A stretch of DNA of 64,000 bases, taken from NCBI GenBank assembly GCA_014138095.1, contig JACGXE010000001.1:620001-684000 (forward strand), read 5' to 3'. This DNA comes from Ochrobactrum sp. RH2CCR150. GTDB lineage: Bacteria > Pseudomonadota > Alphaproteobacteria > Rhizobiales > Rhizobiaceae. Of this stretch, positions 1 to 8,769 are shown one piece after another (positions within the stretch are counted from its first letter, which is position 1; each line of letters opens with the position of its first letter). Made by a program: the position numbers and the translations under genes. Under the pieces are notes generated by a model, which worked only from the letters and a program-made list of their open reading frames with translations, ran no database searches and was not told where the DNA came from.

Positions 1-581
1 GCATCATCACCCGCAAGCTCAACGTGCTTGACGAGGCTGAGGTGAACACGCTTGTAGCCGAGATCGGCCAGGTGGACATCCTGTTCAACTGTGCAGGCGT
101 CGTCCATGGCGGCTCCATTCTTGAAATGAAGGATGAAGACCTCGACTTCGCCGTCAATCTCAACGTCAAGGCGATGATCCGCACCATCCGCGCCGTGCTG
201 CCGGGCATGCTGGAACGCAAGGACGGCGCCATCGTCAACATGGCTTCCGTCGCATCGAGCGTGAAGGGCGTGCCGAACCGTTTCGCCTATGGTGTCACGA
301 AGGCTGCCGTTATCGGTCTCACCAAGGCCGTCGCTGCCGATTATGTCGCCAAGGGCATCCGCTGCAACGCGATCTGCCCCGGCACGGTCGAAAGCCCATC
401 CTTGCAGGACCGTCTGCGTTCGCAGGGCGATTATGAAGAACAGCGCGCGGCGTTTATCGCTCGTCAGCCGATTGGCCGCATCGGTCAGCCGGAAGAGATT
501 GCCGATCTCGCCGTTTATCTCGCCGGTGCAACCTACACGACCGGTCAGGCTTACAATATCGATGGCGGCTGGACGATCTAA
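1..581 (+). CDS. SDR-family dehydrogenase, probable 2-keto-3-deoxy-L-fuconate dehydrogenase (5' end cut off)
   Basis: The reading frame is open from the first base (codons start at base 3), so the N-terminal nucleotide-binding part lies outside the window. The visible part has the classical short-chain dehydrogenase core: the NCAG segment, the catalytic Ser in ASVASS, the YxxxK pair in YGVTK, then the CPGTVESP stretch and a C-terminal IDGGW. Family knowledge: such enzymes oxidise a sugar or sugar acid with NAD(P). The two downstream genes encode an FAH hydrolase and L-fuconate dehydratase, so I infer that it oxidises 2-keto-3-deoxy-L-fuconate to the 2,4-diketo acid. A sugar dehydrogenase role for an earlier step cannot be excluded. 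Confidence 0.8.
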   Translation, partial: IITRKLNVLDEAEVNTLVAEIGQVDILFNCAGVVHGGSILEMKDEDLDFAVNLNVKAMIRTIRAVLPGMLERKDGAIVNMASVASSVKGVPNRFAYGVTKAAVIGLTKAVAADYVAKGIRCNAICPGTVESPSLQDRLRSQGDYEEQRAAFIARQPIGRIGQPEEIADLAVYLAGATYTTGQAYNIDGGWTI

Positions 582-617
582 GTCAGGCTGCGACTATCCC
601 CCCAAAGGAGCAAAATC

Positions 618-1463
618 ATGAAATTTCTTCGTTACGGTGAAGCTGGTCAGGAAAAGCCGGGCATTCTCGATGCCGATGGTGCGATCCGCGATCTCTCCGC
701 GCATGTAAGCGACCTTTCCGGTGCGGCTCTGGCCCCCGATGCGCTGGCCAAGCTTGGCGCCGTCGACGTCAACTCGCTGCCGAAGGTTGAAGGCAATCCG
801 CGCCTTGGTCCTTGCGTTGCAGGCACCGGCAAGTTCATCTGCATCGGCCTCAACTATGCCGACCACGCCGCAGAATCCGGCATGGCTGTGCCACCTGAGC
901 CGGTTATCTTCATGAAGGCCACTTCGGCTATCGTCGGCCCGAATGACGACGTCCTCATCCCGCGCGGCTCGGAAAAGACCGACTGGGAAGTTGAACTCGG
1001 TATCGTGATCGGCAAGACCGCGAAATACGTCTCGGAAGACGATGCGCTGGACTACGTTGCCGGTTACTGCACGCTGCATGACGTTTCCGAACGCGCTTTC
1101 CAGATCGAACGCGCTGGCCAGTGGACCAAGGGCAAGTCCTGCGACACGTTCGGCCCGACCGGCCCATGGCTGGTGACGAAAGACGAAGTCGCCGACCCGC
1201 AGAACCTGAAAATGTGGCTCACCCTCAATGGTGAAACCATGCAGGACGGTTCGACCAAGACCATGGTCTACGGCGTTCGCCATCTCGTTTCCTATCTCTC
1301 GCAGTTCATGTCCCTGCAGCCGGGCGACATCATCTCCACCGGCACGCCTCCCGGCGTCGGCATGGGCATGAAGCCGCCTCGCTATCTCAAGGCTGGCGAT
1401 GTCGTCGAACTCGGCATTGAAGGCCTTGGCACGCAGAAGCAGAACGTGCGCGCTGACATCTAG
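618..1463 (+). CDS. Fumarylacetoacetate hydrolase family protein, probable 2,4-diketo-3-deoxy-L-fuconate hydrolase
   Basis: This 281-residue protein has the FAH fold signature: GLNYADHAAE near residue 77, a metal-binding ExE in DWEVELGIVIG near 123, HDVSERAFQ near 153, and the C-terminal GDIISTGTPPGVGMG. The family cleaves C-C bonds of diketo acids using a divalent metal. Its position between the SDR and L-fuconate dehydratase genes suggests the last step of the non-phosphorylating L-fucose route, which releases pyruvate and lactate. A strong ribosome site (AAAGGAG) lies 8 bases before the ATG, 36 bases after the SDR stop, so the genes are probably co-transcribed. The exact substrate is inferred from context only. 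Confidence 0.85.
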   Translation: MKFLRYGEAGQEKPGILDADGAIRDLSAHVSDLSGAALAPDALAKLGAVDVNSLPKVEGNPRLGPCVAGTGKFICIGLNYADHAAESGMAVPPEPVIFMKATSAIVGPNDDVLIPRGSEKTDWEVELGIVIGKTAKYVSEDDALDYVAGYCTLHDVSERAFQIERAGQWTKGKSCDTFGPTGPWLVTKDEVADPQNLKMWLTLNGETMQDGSTKTMVYGVRHLVSYLSQFMSLQPGDIISTGTPPGVGMGMKPPRYLKAGDVVELGIEGLGTQKQNVRADI

Positions 1464-1475
1464 GCTTTTGTTTAT

Positions 1476-1514
1476 GCATGATCCCAAGACCGTTCCCATG
1501 TTTTGGGATCATGC
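1476..1514. repeat. Palindromic intergenic repeat, family C copy 1
   Basis: Perfect 12-base inverted arms, GCATGATCCCAA and TTGGGATCATGC, are separated by 15 bases. It lies in the gap between the FAH hydrolase and L-fuconate dehydratase genes, so a transcript would carry a strong hairpin mid-operon. Related palindromes lie at 34082-34124 and 35677-35720. Confidence 0.75.
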
Positions 1515-1532
1515 CCTGATCACGGATAAATC

Positions 1533-2810
1533 ATGACGAAAATCACTGACCTGCGCGTCTTCGATCTGCGTTTCCCGACTTCGCAAAGTCTGGACGGTTC
1601 GGATGCCATGAACCCGGACCCGGATTATTCGGCGGCTTATGTCATCCTCGATACGGATGATGCGTCGCTGAAGGGCCACGGCCTTACCTTCACCATCGGA
1701 CGCGGCAACGACATTTGCTGTCAGGCGATTCTCGCCATGCGTCATCTGGTTGTCGGCTCCTCGATGGATGATTTCCTCGCGGCACCCGGCAAGTTCTGGC
1801 GCTACCTGACCGGCGACAGCCAGCTGCGCTGGATCGGCCCGGACAAGGGCGCGATGCATCTCGCCACCGGCGCTGTCGTCAACGCTTTCTGGGACCTCGC
1901 TGCAAAGCAGGCGGGCAAGCCGGTATGGCGACTCGTGGCCGATATGTCGCCGGAAGAAATCGCCGATATCGTCGATTATCGCTATCTCACCGATGCGCTG
2001 ACGCGTGACGAGGCTCTTGCGATCCTCCGCAAGGCGGAAGCTGGCAAGGCAGAGCGTATCGCCACGCTCGAAGCGGAAGGCTATGCCTGCTACACGACGT
2101 CGGCTGGCTGGCTCGGCTATGACGACGACAAGCTGCGCCGTCTTTGCCAGGAAGCCATCGATGAAGGTTTCGACCACGTCAAGATGAAGGTCGGCCGCGA
2201 TCTCGAAGACGATATCCGTCGCCTGACCATCGCCCGCGAAGTGATCGGTCCCGACCGTTATCTGATGATCGACGCCAATCAGGTCTGGGAAGTCGATCAG
2301 GCCATCGAATGGGTCAACAAGCTGGCCTTCTCGAAGCCGTTCTTCATTGAAGAGCCGACCAGCCCGGACGATGTGGCAGGCCATCGCAAGATTCGCGAAG
2401 CCATTGGCGACGTGAAGGTCGCAACTGGTGAAATGTGCCAGAACCGTATCATGTTCAAGCAGTTCATCGCAGAAGGCGCTATCGACATCGTCCAGATCGA
2501 CAGCTGCCGCATGGGCGGCCTGAACGAAGTTCTGGCCGTGCTGCTGATGGCTGCCAAGTTCGGCAAGCCGGTCTGGCCGCATGCGGGCGGCGTTGGCCTG
2601 TGCGAATATGTGCAGCATCTGTCGATGATCGACTATGTGGCCGTTTCGGGCACCAAGGAAGGCCGTGTGATCGAATATGTCGATCATCTGCACGAGCACT
2701 TCATCGACCCATGCGTGATCAAGGACGCAGCCTATATGCCGCCGTCACTGCCGGGCTTCTCCATCGAGATGAAGCCGCAGTCGATTGCGGACTATACGTT
2801 CAAGGGCTGA
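1533..2810 (+). CDS. L-fuconate dehydratase (enolase superfamily)
   Basis: The enzyme dehydrates L-fuconate to 2-keto-3-deoxy-L-fuconate. At 425 residues it is the usual length for this family and shows the expected mandelate-racemase-type active site: the KxK pair at K217/K219 (VKMKVG), metal ligands D247 (MIDAN), E273 (IEEPTS) and E300 (TGEMCQNR), the QIDSCRMGG segment near 321, the general base H350 (PHAGGVGL) and E381. The start follows only a weak ribosome site. It is the last gene of the operon; a perfect hairpin with a T-run follows the stop. Confidence 0.92.
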   Translation: MTKITDLRVFDLRFPTSQSLDGSDAMNPDPDYSAAYVILDTDDASLKGHGLTFTIGRGNDICCQAILAMRHLVVGSSMDDFLAAPGKFWRYLTGDSQLRWIGPDKGAMHLATGAVVNAFWDLAAKQAGKPVWRLVADMSPEEIADIVDYRYLTDALTRDEALAILRKAEAGKAERIATLEAEGYACYTTSAGWLGYDDDKLRRLCQEAIDEGFDHVKMKVGRDLEDDIRRLTIAREVIGPDRYLMIDANQVWEVDQAIEWVNKLAFSKPFFIEEPTSPDDVAGHRKIREAIGDVKVATGEMCQNRIMFKQFIAEGAIDIVQIDSCRMGGLNEVLAVLLMAAKFGKPVWPHAGGVGLCEYVQHLSMIDYVAVSGTKEGRVIEYVDHLHEHFIDPCVIKDAAYMPPSLPGFSIEMKPQSIADYTFKG

Positions 2811-2836
2811 GCCGGTTTCAGCACCCTATCGAACAC

Positions 2837-2868
2837 GAAAACGCCGTGCTTAACAGCTCGGCGTTTTC
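2837..2868. terminator. Bidirectional rho-independent terminator
   Basis: A perfect 10-base stem (GAAAACGCCG / CGGCGTTTTC) with a 12-base loop sits between the convergent L-fuconate dehydratase and DMT transporter genes. A- and T-runs on the two sides let it work in both directions. Confidence 0.85.
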
Positions 2869-2880
2869 TTTTCCGGTTAT

Positions 2881-3321
2881 CTAGAGAAAACGGATCATCA
2901 ACGCGCCAGTGAGCAGCAATACGGCTCCCGCAACGCGTCCTGCGGTGATCTCTCGCACCGCAACGCCCATGAAGCCGATGCGGTCGGCGAGCAATCCGGC
3001 CATCAGCTGACCGGCCACAGCGAGGCCCATCACCGCTGCCGCTCCAATGCGTGGCGTCAGCAGGATGGATGCCGTGACATAAATGCAGCCAAGCGCACCG
3101 CCCGCAACAAACAGCCAGCCTGCCGGAACGTTGAACGCTGGAAGGTTACCGGTCGCCTTGGCGGTGACGGCAGAGACGATGGCGAGAATGACCGCGCCCG
3201 CAAGAAACGAAATTGCGGCAGCGGTCGGTGGGGAACCAAGTCCGCGCGCAAGTGCTGCATTGATCGGCGCCTGAATGGCAATGCAGGCACCCGAAAGAAC
3301 GCCGAACAAGGTCCACAGCAT
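2881..3321 (-). CDS. YdcZ/DUF606-type DMT transporter (small inner-membrane protein)
   Basis: This 146-residue, very hydrophobic protein has about five membrane segments. It starts MLWTLFGVLSGACIAIQAPI and carries the INAALARGLGSP loop typical of the DUF606 half-length members of the drug/metabolite transporter superfamily. A GGAGAGG ribosome site precedes the ATG. It is monocistronic and shares a terminator with the fucose-type operon. The family is usually assigned to export of small metabolites, and the substrate cannot be told from sequence. Confidence 0.8.
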   Translation of the reverse strand: MLWTLFGVLSGACIAIQAPINAALARGLGSPPTAAAISFLAGAVILAIVSAVTAKATGNLPAFNVPAGWLFVAGGALGCIYVTASILLTPRIGAAAVMGLAVAGQLMAGLLADRIGFMGVAVREITAGRVAGAVLLLTGALMIRFL

Positions 3322-3670
3322 AGAATATCCTCTCCTGGGTTTCCCCGTTTAACCGAAGGCTGGACGCGAAATGTTGCGTCAACGGTCCCCGACCATCTGA
3401 TGAAAAGAGCAACGCGTAAGAATGCGCTAAAATGCTATCGCATAAAGCGGTGACAATAGAAGATCACTTTTCAGGGAAAATTTGCGAAATCAACCAGATG
3501 AAACAGAAGAAGATGGTGGGCGAATATTGGTGCCTGCATAATGTTCTCCGCCGCTGCAGGTATCGCAATTCCGTTTGTGTTTTAGGTCTTCAATAATCAT
3601 CAAGATCGGAAAGCGTGGCAAGCTTGTTTGCCCGCCGCGCTTTTGCTTAATGCACCGGTGGAGTACCGGC
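3322..3670. other. Gene-free interval between the DMT transporter and oleate hydratase
   Basis: I see no convincing gene here. The part next to the DMT gene must hold that gene's promoter. At 3610-3643 an imperfect hairpin (AAAGCG/CGCTTT with GGCAA/TTGCC inside) could serve as the oleate hydratase terminator on the minus strand, but the stem is interrupted. Confidence 0.4.
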
Positions 3671-5653
3671 TCACTCACGCCTGTCCCGCGATAGGAAGTT
3701 GCCGCGTATCTTTTCCAGCCAGCCGAACACGTTGCCGACGGCGCTTCCACCTTTGCCCAACAGCTCGATCAGTTCGCTTTCCGCTCTTTCGCGCGTCGTG
3801 GTGTCAGCCTCCGGCAGCGGCGGCAGGATATGCGCGAAGTAGGTTTTGGCCAGCAGCCGGTGCAGCAGGCGCTCGCCGATAAACGGCTCGTCATTGTTGA
3901 GCGCGCGGGCGGCCTTCAACAAGGTGCGGATATCATATTGCACGGGGCTGATATCAGGCACCTGCTTGTGCAGGCCGAGCAGCGTATAGACGCCCACGCG
4001 TGCCGTGCGGATCGAACTGTCCATGGTGAAAATGATATCGTTCGAGGTTTCCACAAACTGGCCCATCAACGCCAGATTGGTGCAGCCAGCGGGCACGACA
4101 TGGGGCCGATCCCCGGCTGCGCGCGGCATGAACATCGCGGTGATATAGGGCATCAACGCCAGGCGCGCTTTGGTGTTTGCCACGACGGCGTCGACCTGGC
4201 CCTCGATGCCGAGGTGATAGCAAAGCTCGGCAATGATCTCGCGGCCCGTACAGGCCGGCATAGGCTTCTTGATATAGTTGCCGTCCTTGTCCATCAACAG
4301 GGCATAAACCCAGAGCACCAGCACATCGTCCGGCTGGTCGGGGAAATGCGGCTGGCGATTGCAGGTGAAGCTCAAAACCCAGTTGGAATCCGTAAAGGTG
4401 ATGATGCCGCCGGTTACGGTTCTTCCGGAATAGGGATCGTTGACAGACAGTTCCTTCAGCTTGTCGATGAGCGGCGACGGCTTGCAGGTTAACGTGACGG
4501 ATTCCCACATCGACTTGTCGATATCGCCATAGAACTTATCCGGCTTGCCGAATATCGGCGATTTCTTGGCGAGGTTTTTCCAGAGCGCCCAGTCGCTTTC
4601 ATCGCCCGGATCATGTCGTCCTCGTTCGAGCACAGGGGCGGTGTTCATATCGCCGTAGGCGGTGCCCTCGGTCATCGAGCCGGTAAGCGCGAAGACAAGA
4701 TCATGCGGACCGACCGCGATTGTCTTGTCCTTGCCGTCAACCTTGACCTTGATGCCGGTAACCGTGCGTGCATCACCATCCACGCTCATATCGAGATCGT
4801 AGCTGCGCGTGCCGAACTGGACCCTTACGCCCGCTTTCTGCAAATGCGCGACGAGGGGACGGACGAAGCTGTCATATTGGTTATATTTCGGAAACACCAA
4901 TGCCGACATGTCATGAAGACCGTCGAGCGCATCCAGAAAACGGTGCATATAGAGCTTCATTTCAAGCAGGCTTTGCCAGTTCTCGAAAGCGAACATGGAC
5001 CGCCACAGATACCAGAAATTGGTCTCCAGAAACCCTGCGCTGAAATACTGCTCAATGGTGATGTCGTTCAGCTCTTCCTTGCGCTTGAGCAGAAGCCGGA
5101 TCAATTCCCACTGCTGAGAGCGGGACAGGCCCAAGGTGGAAAAGTCGCGAATCTTTCCGCGCTGGTGCATCAGCCGGGCTTTGGAAAAATTCGGGTCGTT
5201 GTCATTGAGGAGCCGGTATTCATCGAGGACGCTATATCCTTCCGGAAGCTCAAGCGCCTGCACGTCCTGGAACATGTCCCACAGATTGTCGTAGTTCCAG
5301 TTCATTTCGCGGCCGCCGCGGATGATATAGCCATCTTCGGGGTTTCCCGCGCCATCCAGCGACCCGCCCTCGATCTGCATGGCATCGAGAATGGTGATGT
5401 CTTCGCCTTTCATGCCGCCATCGCGGATCAGATAGAACGCCGCAGAAAGGCCCGCGATCCCACTGCCGATGATCCAGGCCTTGCGACCCTTCACGGCTTT
5501 GGACGGTACAGGACGGTTGCGCATATAGGCGCCCATCATATCCGGCGGCGGGAGTGTATTTTCAGGGGTGTGGCTCCAATAGCCGGACGTGGTGTCGTTT
5601 TCGACCTTGAATGGCTTGTCACTTTGTGAATCGGGAAATCTTGCCTTCTTCAT
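3671..5653 (-). CDS. ohyA: Oleate hydratase (myosin-cross-reactive antigen family)
   Basis: A 660-residue FAD enzyme that adds water to the cis-9 double bond of oleic and related unsaturated fatty acids. Visible features are the FAD-binding GSGIAG near residue 63 followed by [12 protein letters not shown], the family block [16 protein letters not shown], and the long YxLxNDNDPNF region. Length and motif order match the family throughout. The ATG follows a GAGGTGA ribosome site. The gene stands alone. The usual role is detoxification or remodelling of unsaturated host or plant fatty acids at the membrane. Confidence 0.93.
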   Translation of the reverse strand: MKKARFPDSQSDKPFKVENDTTSGYWSHTPENTLPPPDMMGAYMRNRPVPSKAVKGRKAWIIGSGIAGLSAAFYLIRDGGMKGEDITILDAMQIEGGSLDGAGNPEDGYIIRGGREMNWNYDNLWDMFQDVQALELPEGYSVLDEYRLLNDNDPNFSKARLMHQRGKIRDFSTLGLSRSQQWELIRLLLKRKEELNDITIEQYFSAGFLETNFWYLWRSMFAFENWQSLLEMKLYMHRFLDALDGLHDMSALVFPKYNQYDSFVRPLVAHLQKAGVRVQFGTRSYDLDMSVDGDARTVTGIKVKVDGKDKTIAVGPHDLVFALTGSMTEGTAYGDMNTAPVLERGRHDPGDESDWALWKNLAKKSPIFGKPDKFYGDIDKSMWESVTLTCKPSPLIDKLKELSVNDPYSGRTVTGGIITFTDSNWVLSFTCNRQPHFPDQPDDVLVLWVYALLMDKDGNYIKKPMPACTGREIIAELCYHLGIEGQVDAVVANTKARLALMPYITAMFMPRAAGDRPHVVPAGCTNLALMGQFVETSNDIIFTMDSSIRTARVGVYTLLGLHKQVPDISPVQYDIRTLLKAARALNNDEPFIGERLLHRLLAKTYFAHILPPLPEADTTTRERAESELIELLGKGGSAVGNVFGWLEKIRGNFLSRDRRE

Positions 5654-5925
5654 TCAAAATCACCTCGTTATCTTCCGCAGGGTCGTGCGTGCCACCGTTC
5701 TAAAAGCTAGGACGGAAGCGCTGAGGTGAGAGATAGGGCAGGTTTCGAGGGCGCATAGCTCCCAAAACGGTCATTCCGCATATGGCGTTCTATTGCATGC
5801 GCGGATGCCGTTTATAGAAAAATGTGAGGGAGGCGCAGACGCAAATGCGCATAAAGCCCTCTTTTACAAGAAGGTTGTTCAGGCGTGCAATTTTGCGGGA
5901 AATCGTGCGCGTTCAAAGAGATGAC

Positions 5926-6000
5926 TGGTGCTGCGAGAGAGGATTGAACTCTCGACCTCTCCATTACCAATGGAGTGCTCTACCACTGAGCTACCGCAGC
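5926..6000 (-). tRNA. tRNA-Thr (GGT)
   Basis: On the minus strand the sequence folds into a full cloverleaf of 75 bases: acceptor GCTGCGG pairing with TCGCAGC, anticodon stem CTCCA/TGGAG with loop TTGGTAA (anticodon GGT), T-loop TTCAATC and an encoded CCA end. Confidence 0.95.
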
Positions 6001-6147
6001 ATTCTCTTGAGTGCGGCGGACTTCTGACACATCATTACGCAAATCGCAAGCGACCAAATGCATTTCTTTTCACATAATGTGGAAATCTGCGTATAGCTGC
6101 GCATCATGCCGCTTTTCTGGCGCTTTTTCTCGTAGTAGACACGGCTT

Positions 6148-6327
6148 ATGAGTGAAAAACCGATCAATCAGGAACGACAAAACCAGCTGGACCGTCAAAA
6201 AAAGCGGCTGGCCGATCAGCTGCGCGCGAATCTGATGCGCCGCAAGGAACAGTCGCGCTCGCGACGCTCCGGCGAAGCGGATGAGCGCAATGACGGCATT
6301 TCCACTGCGGGCGAAGAAACCGAATAG
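6148..6327 (+). CDS. Small basic conserved-type protein upstream of murA
   Basis: A 59-residue protein beginning MSEKPINQERQNQLDRQKK, rich in Arg, Lys and Gln, with a charged RRKEQSRSRR segment and an acidic C-terminus. It has no membrane segment and no cysteine. Small proteins of this composition are commonly found beside murA in Rhizobiales, which is the main support that it is a real gene. The predicted structure is mostly helical. Function is unknown; nucleic-acid or ribosome contact is conceivable from charge alone but unsupported. Confidence 0.65.
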   Translation: MSEKPINQERQNQLDRQKKRLADQLRANLMRRKEQSRSRRSGEADERNDGISTAGEETE

Positions 6328-6482
6328 GCCTTTCTTGAAGAGAGACGTCGGCTAAGGTAAAAGCGCATTTCTGTTCTCGGTTGCCATTGTCGTTCGAAAG
6401 CGATTCGCGTTTGAACGTAATTCCGCCGCAAGACTCGTCATTTTGTCAGTATCGCCGCCGCGCCGCTCAGGCAGCAGCAACA

Positions 6483-6585
6483 GCACATCCCGAAAAGGGT
6501 GAACCGGTTTTCGGGCAAGATGTGCTTAAAAACAAACAGTTGGAATGCTGATCCGATTATCCCGATCGAAACGCGTTCCAACGGC
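6483..6585 (+). repeat. Intergenic repeat, family A copy 1 (upstream of murA)
   Basis: It begins GCACATCCCGAAAAG, continues with an ACCGGTTTTCGGGCAAGATG segment and ends at GATCGAAACGCGTTCC. The internal pair CCCGAAAA / TTTTCGGG can form a hairpin. A second copy in the same orientation lies at 7951-8051, so the two flank murA. Confidence 0.75.
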
Positions 6586-6633
6586 TTCAAATCGATTACC
6601 GGGGGCAAGCCCCGGCCCAGAAGGGGAAACAGC

Positions 6634-7926
6634 ATGGATCGCATCAAAATCGTCGGCGGTAATAAGCTGAATGGAATCATTCCGATCTCGGGCGCAAAAA
6701 ATGCCGCTTTGCCCCTGATGATCGCTTCTCTCCTGACCGACGATACGCTGACGCTCGAAAATGTGCCGCATCTGGCCGATGTCGAGCAGCTGATCCGCAT
6801 CCTCAGCAATCATGGCGTCGATTATTCGGTCAATGGCCGCCGCGAACATCAGAACGGCGCTTATTCCCGCACCATCCATTTTACGGCTCGCAACATCGTC
6901 GATACCACTGCGCCTTATGAGCTTGTCTCGAAAATGCGCGCAAGCTTCTGGGTGATTGGCCCGCTTCTGGCGCGCATGGGCGAAGCAACCGTGTCGCTGC
7001 CAGGCGGCTGCGCCATCGGTACGCGCCCAGTTGATCTGCTGCTCGATTGCCTTCAGGCGCTGGGCGCCGAAATTGACATCGAAAACGGCTATGCCAAGGC
7101 GCGCGCGCCGAAGGGCGGTCTTGTCGGTGGTCGCTACCGCTTCCCGAAAGTGTCGGTCGGCGCAACGCATGTCATGCTGATGGCCGCTGCTCTCGCCAAG
7201 GGTGAAACGATCATCGAGAACCCGGCCCGTGAGCCGGAAGTCGTCAATCTTGCCGATTGCCTCAATGCAATGGGCGCAAAGATTACCGGTGCAGGCACCG
7301 GCACCATCCATGTGCAGGGCGTGACCAGCCTTTCCGGCGCGCGCGTTCGCGTCATTCCTGACCGCATCGAAACCGGCACCTATGCAATGGCTGTCGCCAT
7401 GACCGGCGGTGACGTGCTGCTCGAAGGTGCACAGGAAAGCTTGCTTTCGTCGGCGCTCGATACGCTGCGTCAGGCCGGTGCGGAAATCACCGAGACCAAT
7501 AGCGGCCTGCGCGTTGTGCGCAACGGACATGGCATCCATCCGGTAGATGTCACGACCGATCCGTTCCCGGGCTTCCCGACTGACCTTCAGGCACAGTTCA
7601 TGGGCCTGATGACCAAGGCCAAGGGCACGTCGCACATCACCGAGACGATCTTCGAAAATCGTTTCATGCATGTGCAGGAACTGGCGCGTCTTGGCGCGAA
7701 AATTTCGTTGTCCGGCCAGACCGCGACCGTTGAGGGCGTGGAACGCCTCAAGGGTGCTCAGGTCATGGCAACCGATCTGCGCGCATCGGTCTCGCTGGTT
7801 ATTGCGGGCCTTGCCGCCGAAGGCGAAACCGTCGTCAACCGCGTCTATCATCTGGATCGCGGGTTCGAGCGTCTGGAAGAAAAGCTTTCGCGTTGCGGCG
7901 CGAATGTCGAACGCATTAGCGGATAA
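6634..7926 (+). CDS. murA: UDP-N-acetylglucosamine 1-carboxyvinyltransferase
   Basis: MurA transfers enolpyruvate from phosphoenolpyruvate to UDP-GlcNAc, the first committed step of peptidoglycan synthesis in the cytoplasm. The 430-residue protein starts [14 protein letters not shown], has the SGAKNAALP substrate-binding block near residue 19 and the catalytic Cys at 126 in [10 protein letters not shown], so it should be fosfomycin-sensitive by active-site type. The frame stays open upstream to 6499, but that stretch is repeat A, and the AAGGGG ribosome site just before 6634 fixes the start. Confidence 0.97.
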   Translation: MDRIKIVGGNKLNGIIPISGAKNAALPLMIASLLTDDTLTLENVPHLADVEQLIRILSNHGVDYSVNGRREHQNGAYSRTIHFTARNIVDTTAPYELVSKMRASFWVIGPLLARMGEATVSLPGGCAIGTRPVDLLLDCLQALGAEIDIENGYAKARAPKGGLVGGRYRFPKVSVGATHVMLMAAALAKGETIIENPAREPEVVNLADCLNAMGAKITGAGTGTIHVQGVTSLSGARVRVIPDRIETGTYAMAVAMTGGDVLLEGAQESLLSSALDTLRQAGAEITETNSGLRVVRNGHGIHPVDVTTDPFPGFPTDLQAQFMGLMTKAKGTSHITETIFENRFMHVQELARLGAKISLSGQTATVEGVERLKGAQVMATDLRASVSLVIAGLAAEGETVVNRVYHLDRGFERLEEKLSRCGANVERISG

Positions 7927-7950
7927 TCGGTAAGGGCCGGAACTTTGAGT

Positions 7951-8051
7951 GCATCCCGAAAAGTGTGAAACGGTTTTCGGATAAGATGCGCGTTGGAGTA
8001 AAGGATTAGAGCGCTGATCCGATGCAATCGGATCGAAACGCGATCTAATCC
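7951..8051 (+). repeat. Intergenic repeat, family A copy 2 (downstream of murA)
   Basis: It begins GCATCCCGAAAAGTGTGAAA, followed by CGGTTTTCGGATAAGATGCG, and ends GGATCGAAACGCGATCTAAT. It has the same orientation and block order as the copy at 6483-6585. The 7927-8252 interval otherwise holds no gene I can support. Confidence 0.75.
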
Positions 8052-8252
8052 AGGTTCCGGCTTTTTCATTCTGTCACGCTGATTGATCACAGGCTTGAAA
8101 AGCCTGTCGATTTTTTTCTGCCGACATGTAAAGTTATTGGGCAAAGTTGTCTCAAACTATTGAGCAAAGTTGCTTCGTGAACCACCCATGTCGTCGATCT
8201 GGATGCGGCGTGGGGCGGTTGTTTTGAACATGACAGGAAGTCGGTGCGGACC

Positions 8253-8693
8253 ATGGATATGTTGAAGCTTGTGGCGTTGGATGAAGAGGATTTGCAGGTC
8301 CTGTCCGCCCATCTTCAGGACGCGGTTCTCAAAGTTTCCGACCTCCAATATATCGCCAAGGAACAACGTTTCGTTCTGACGGCAAACCGCTTCGTCTGGG
8401 AAGAAGCGCGTCCGAAATTCCTGCGCAAGCCGCAATATCAGCGCCGCCGCGCCGCTTTGCATTTCAACCGCGTCACCGCCGCCAAGGCCACTGGCATCGA
8501 CCGCCAGAAACAGGACGACGTCCTGTCGCTGCTGACGATCGGTTTTGTCCCCGGCGAAGCGCCTGCGGGCACAATAGAACTGACATTCTCGGCAAATGCC
8601 GCTATCCGTCTTTCGGTGGAATGCATCGAAGCACAGCTGACGGATCTGGGCGCGGCCTGGGAAACGGAATCGCTCCCGCGTCACGGCGTATGA
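8253..8693 (+). CDS. DUF2948 family protein
   Basis: The 146-residue protein starts MDMLKLVALDEEDLQVLSAH and contains the AVLKVSDL block and a basic RKPQYQRRRAALHFNRV segment typical of DUF2948, a family found in alphaproteobacteria, often just upstream of hisD. No enzyme motif, signal peptide or membrane segment is visible. I take the ATG at 8253; an in-frame GTG at 8244 sits too close to the AGGAAG ribosome site. It is probably co-transcribed with hisD. Function is unknown. Confidence 0.8.
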   Translation: MDMLKLVALDEEDLQVLSAHLQDAVLKVSDLQYIAKEQRFVLTANRFVWEEARPKFLRKPQYQRRRAALHFNRVTAAKATGIDRQKQDDVLSLLTIGFVPGEAPAGTIELTFSANAAIRLSVECIEAQLTDLGAAWETESLPRHGV

Positions 8694-8769
8694 GATGAAC
8701 CTTCCATGCATCGCGTCTGCTGTCACGCGGGCGGTTGCTCTTATCTGGACTATTTAAAGGAATACAAGC

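Noticed and set aside
594-1499. Long open frame on the minus strand over the FAH hydrolase gene
   Set aside because: It is the antisense shadow of a well-supported gene, with His/Arg/Asp-rich low-sense sequence and no motif. The same holds for long antisense frames over murA, hisD, oleate hydratase and the efflux genes.
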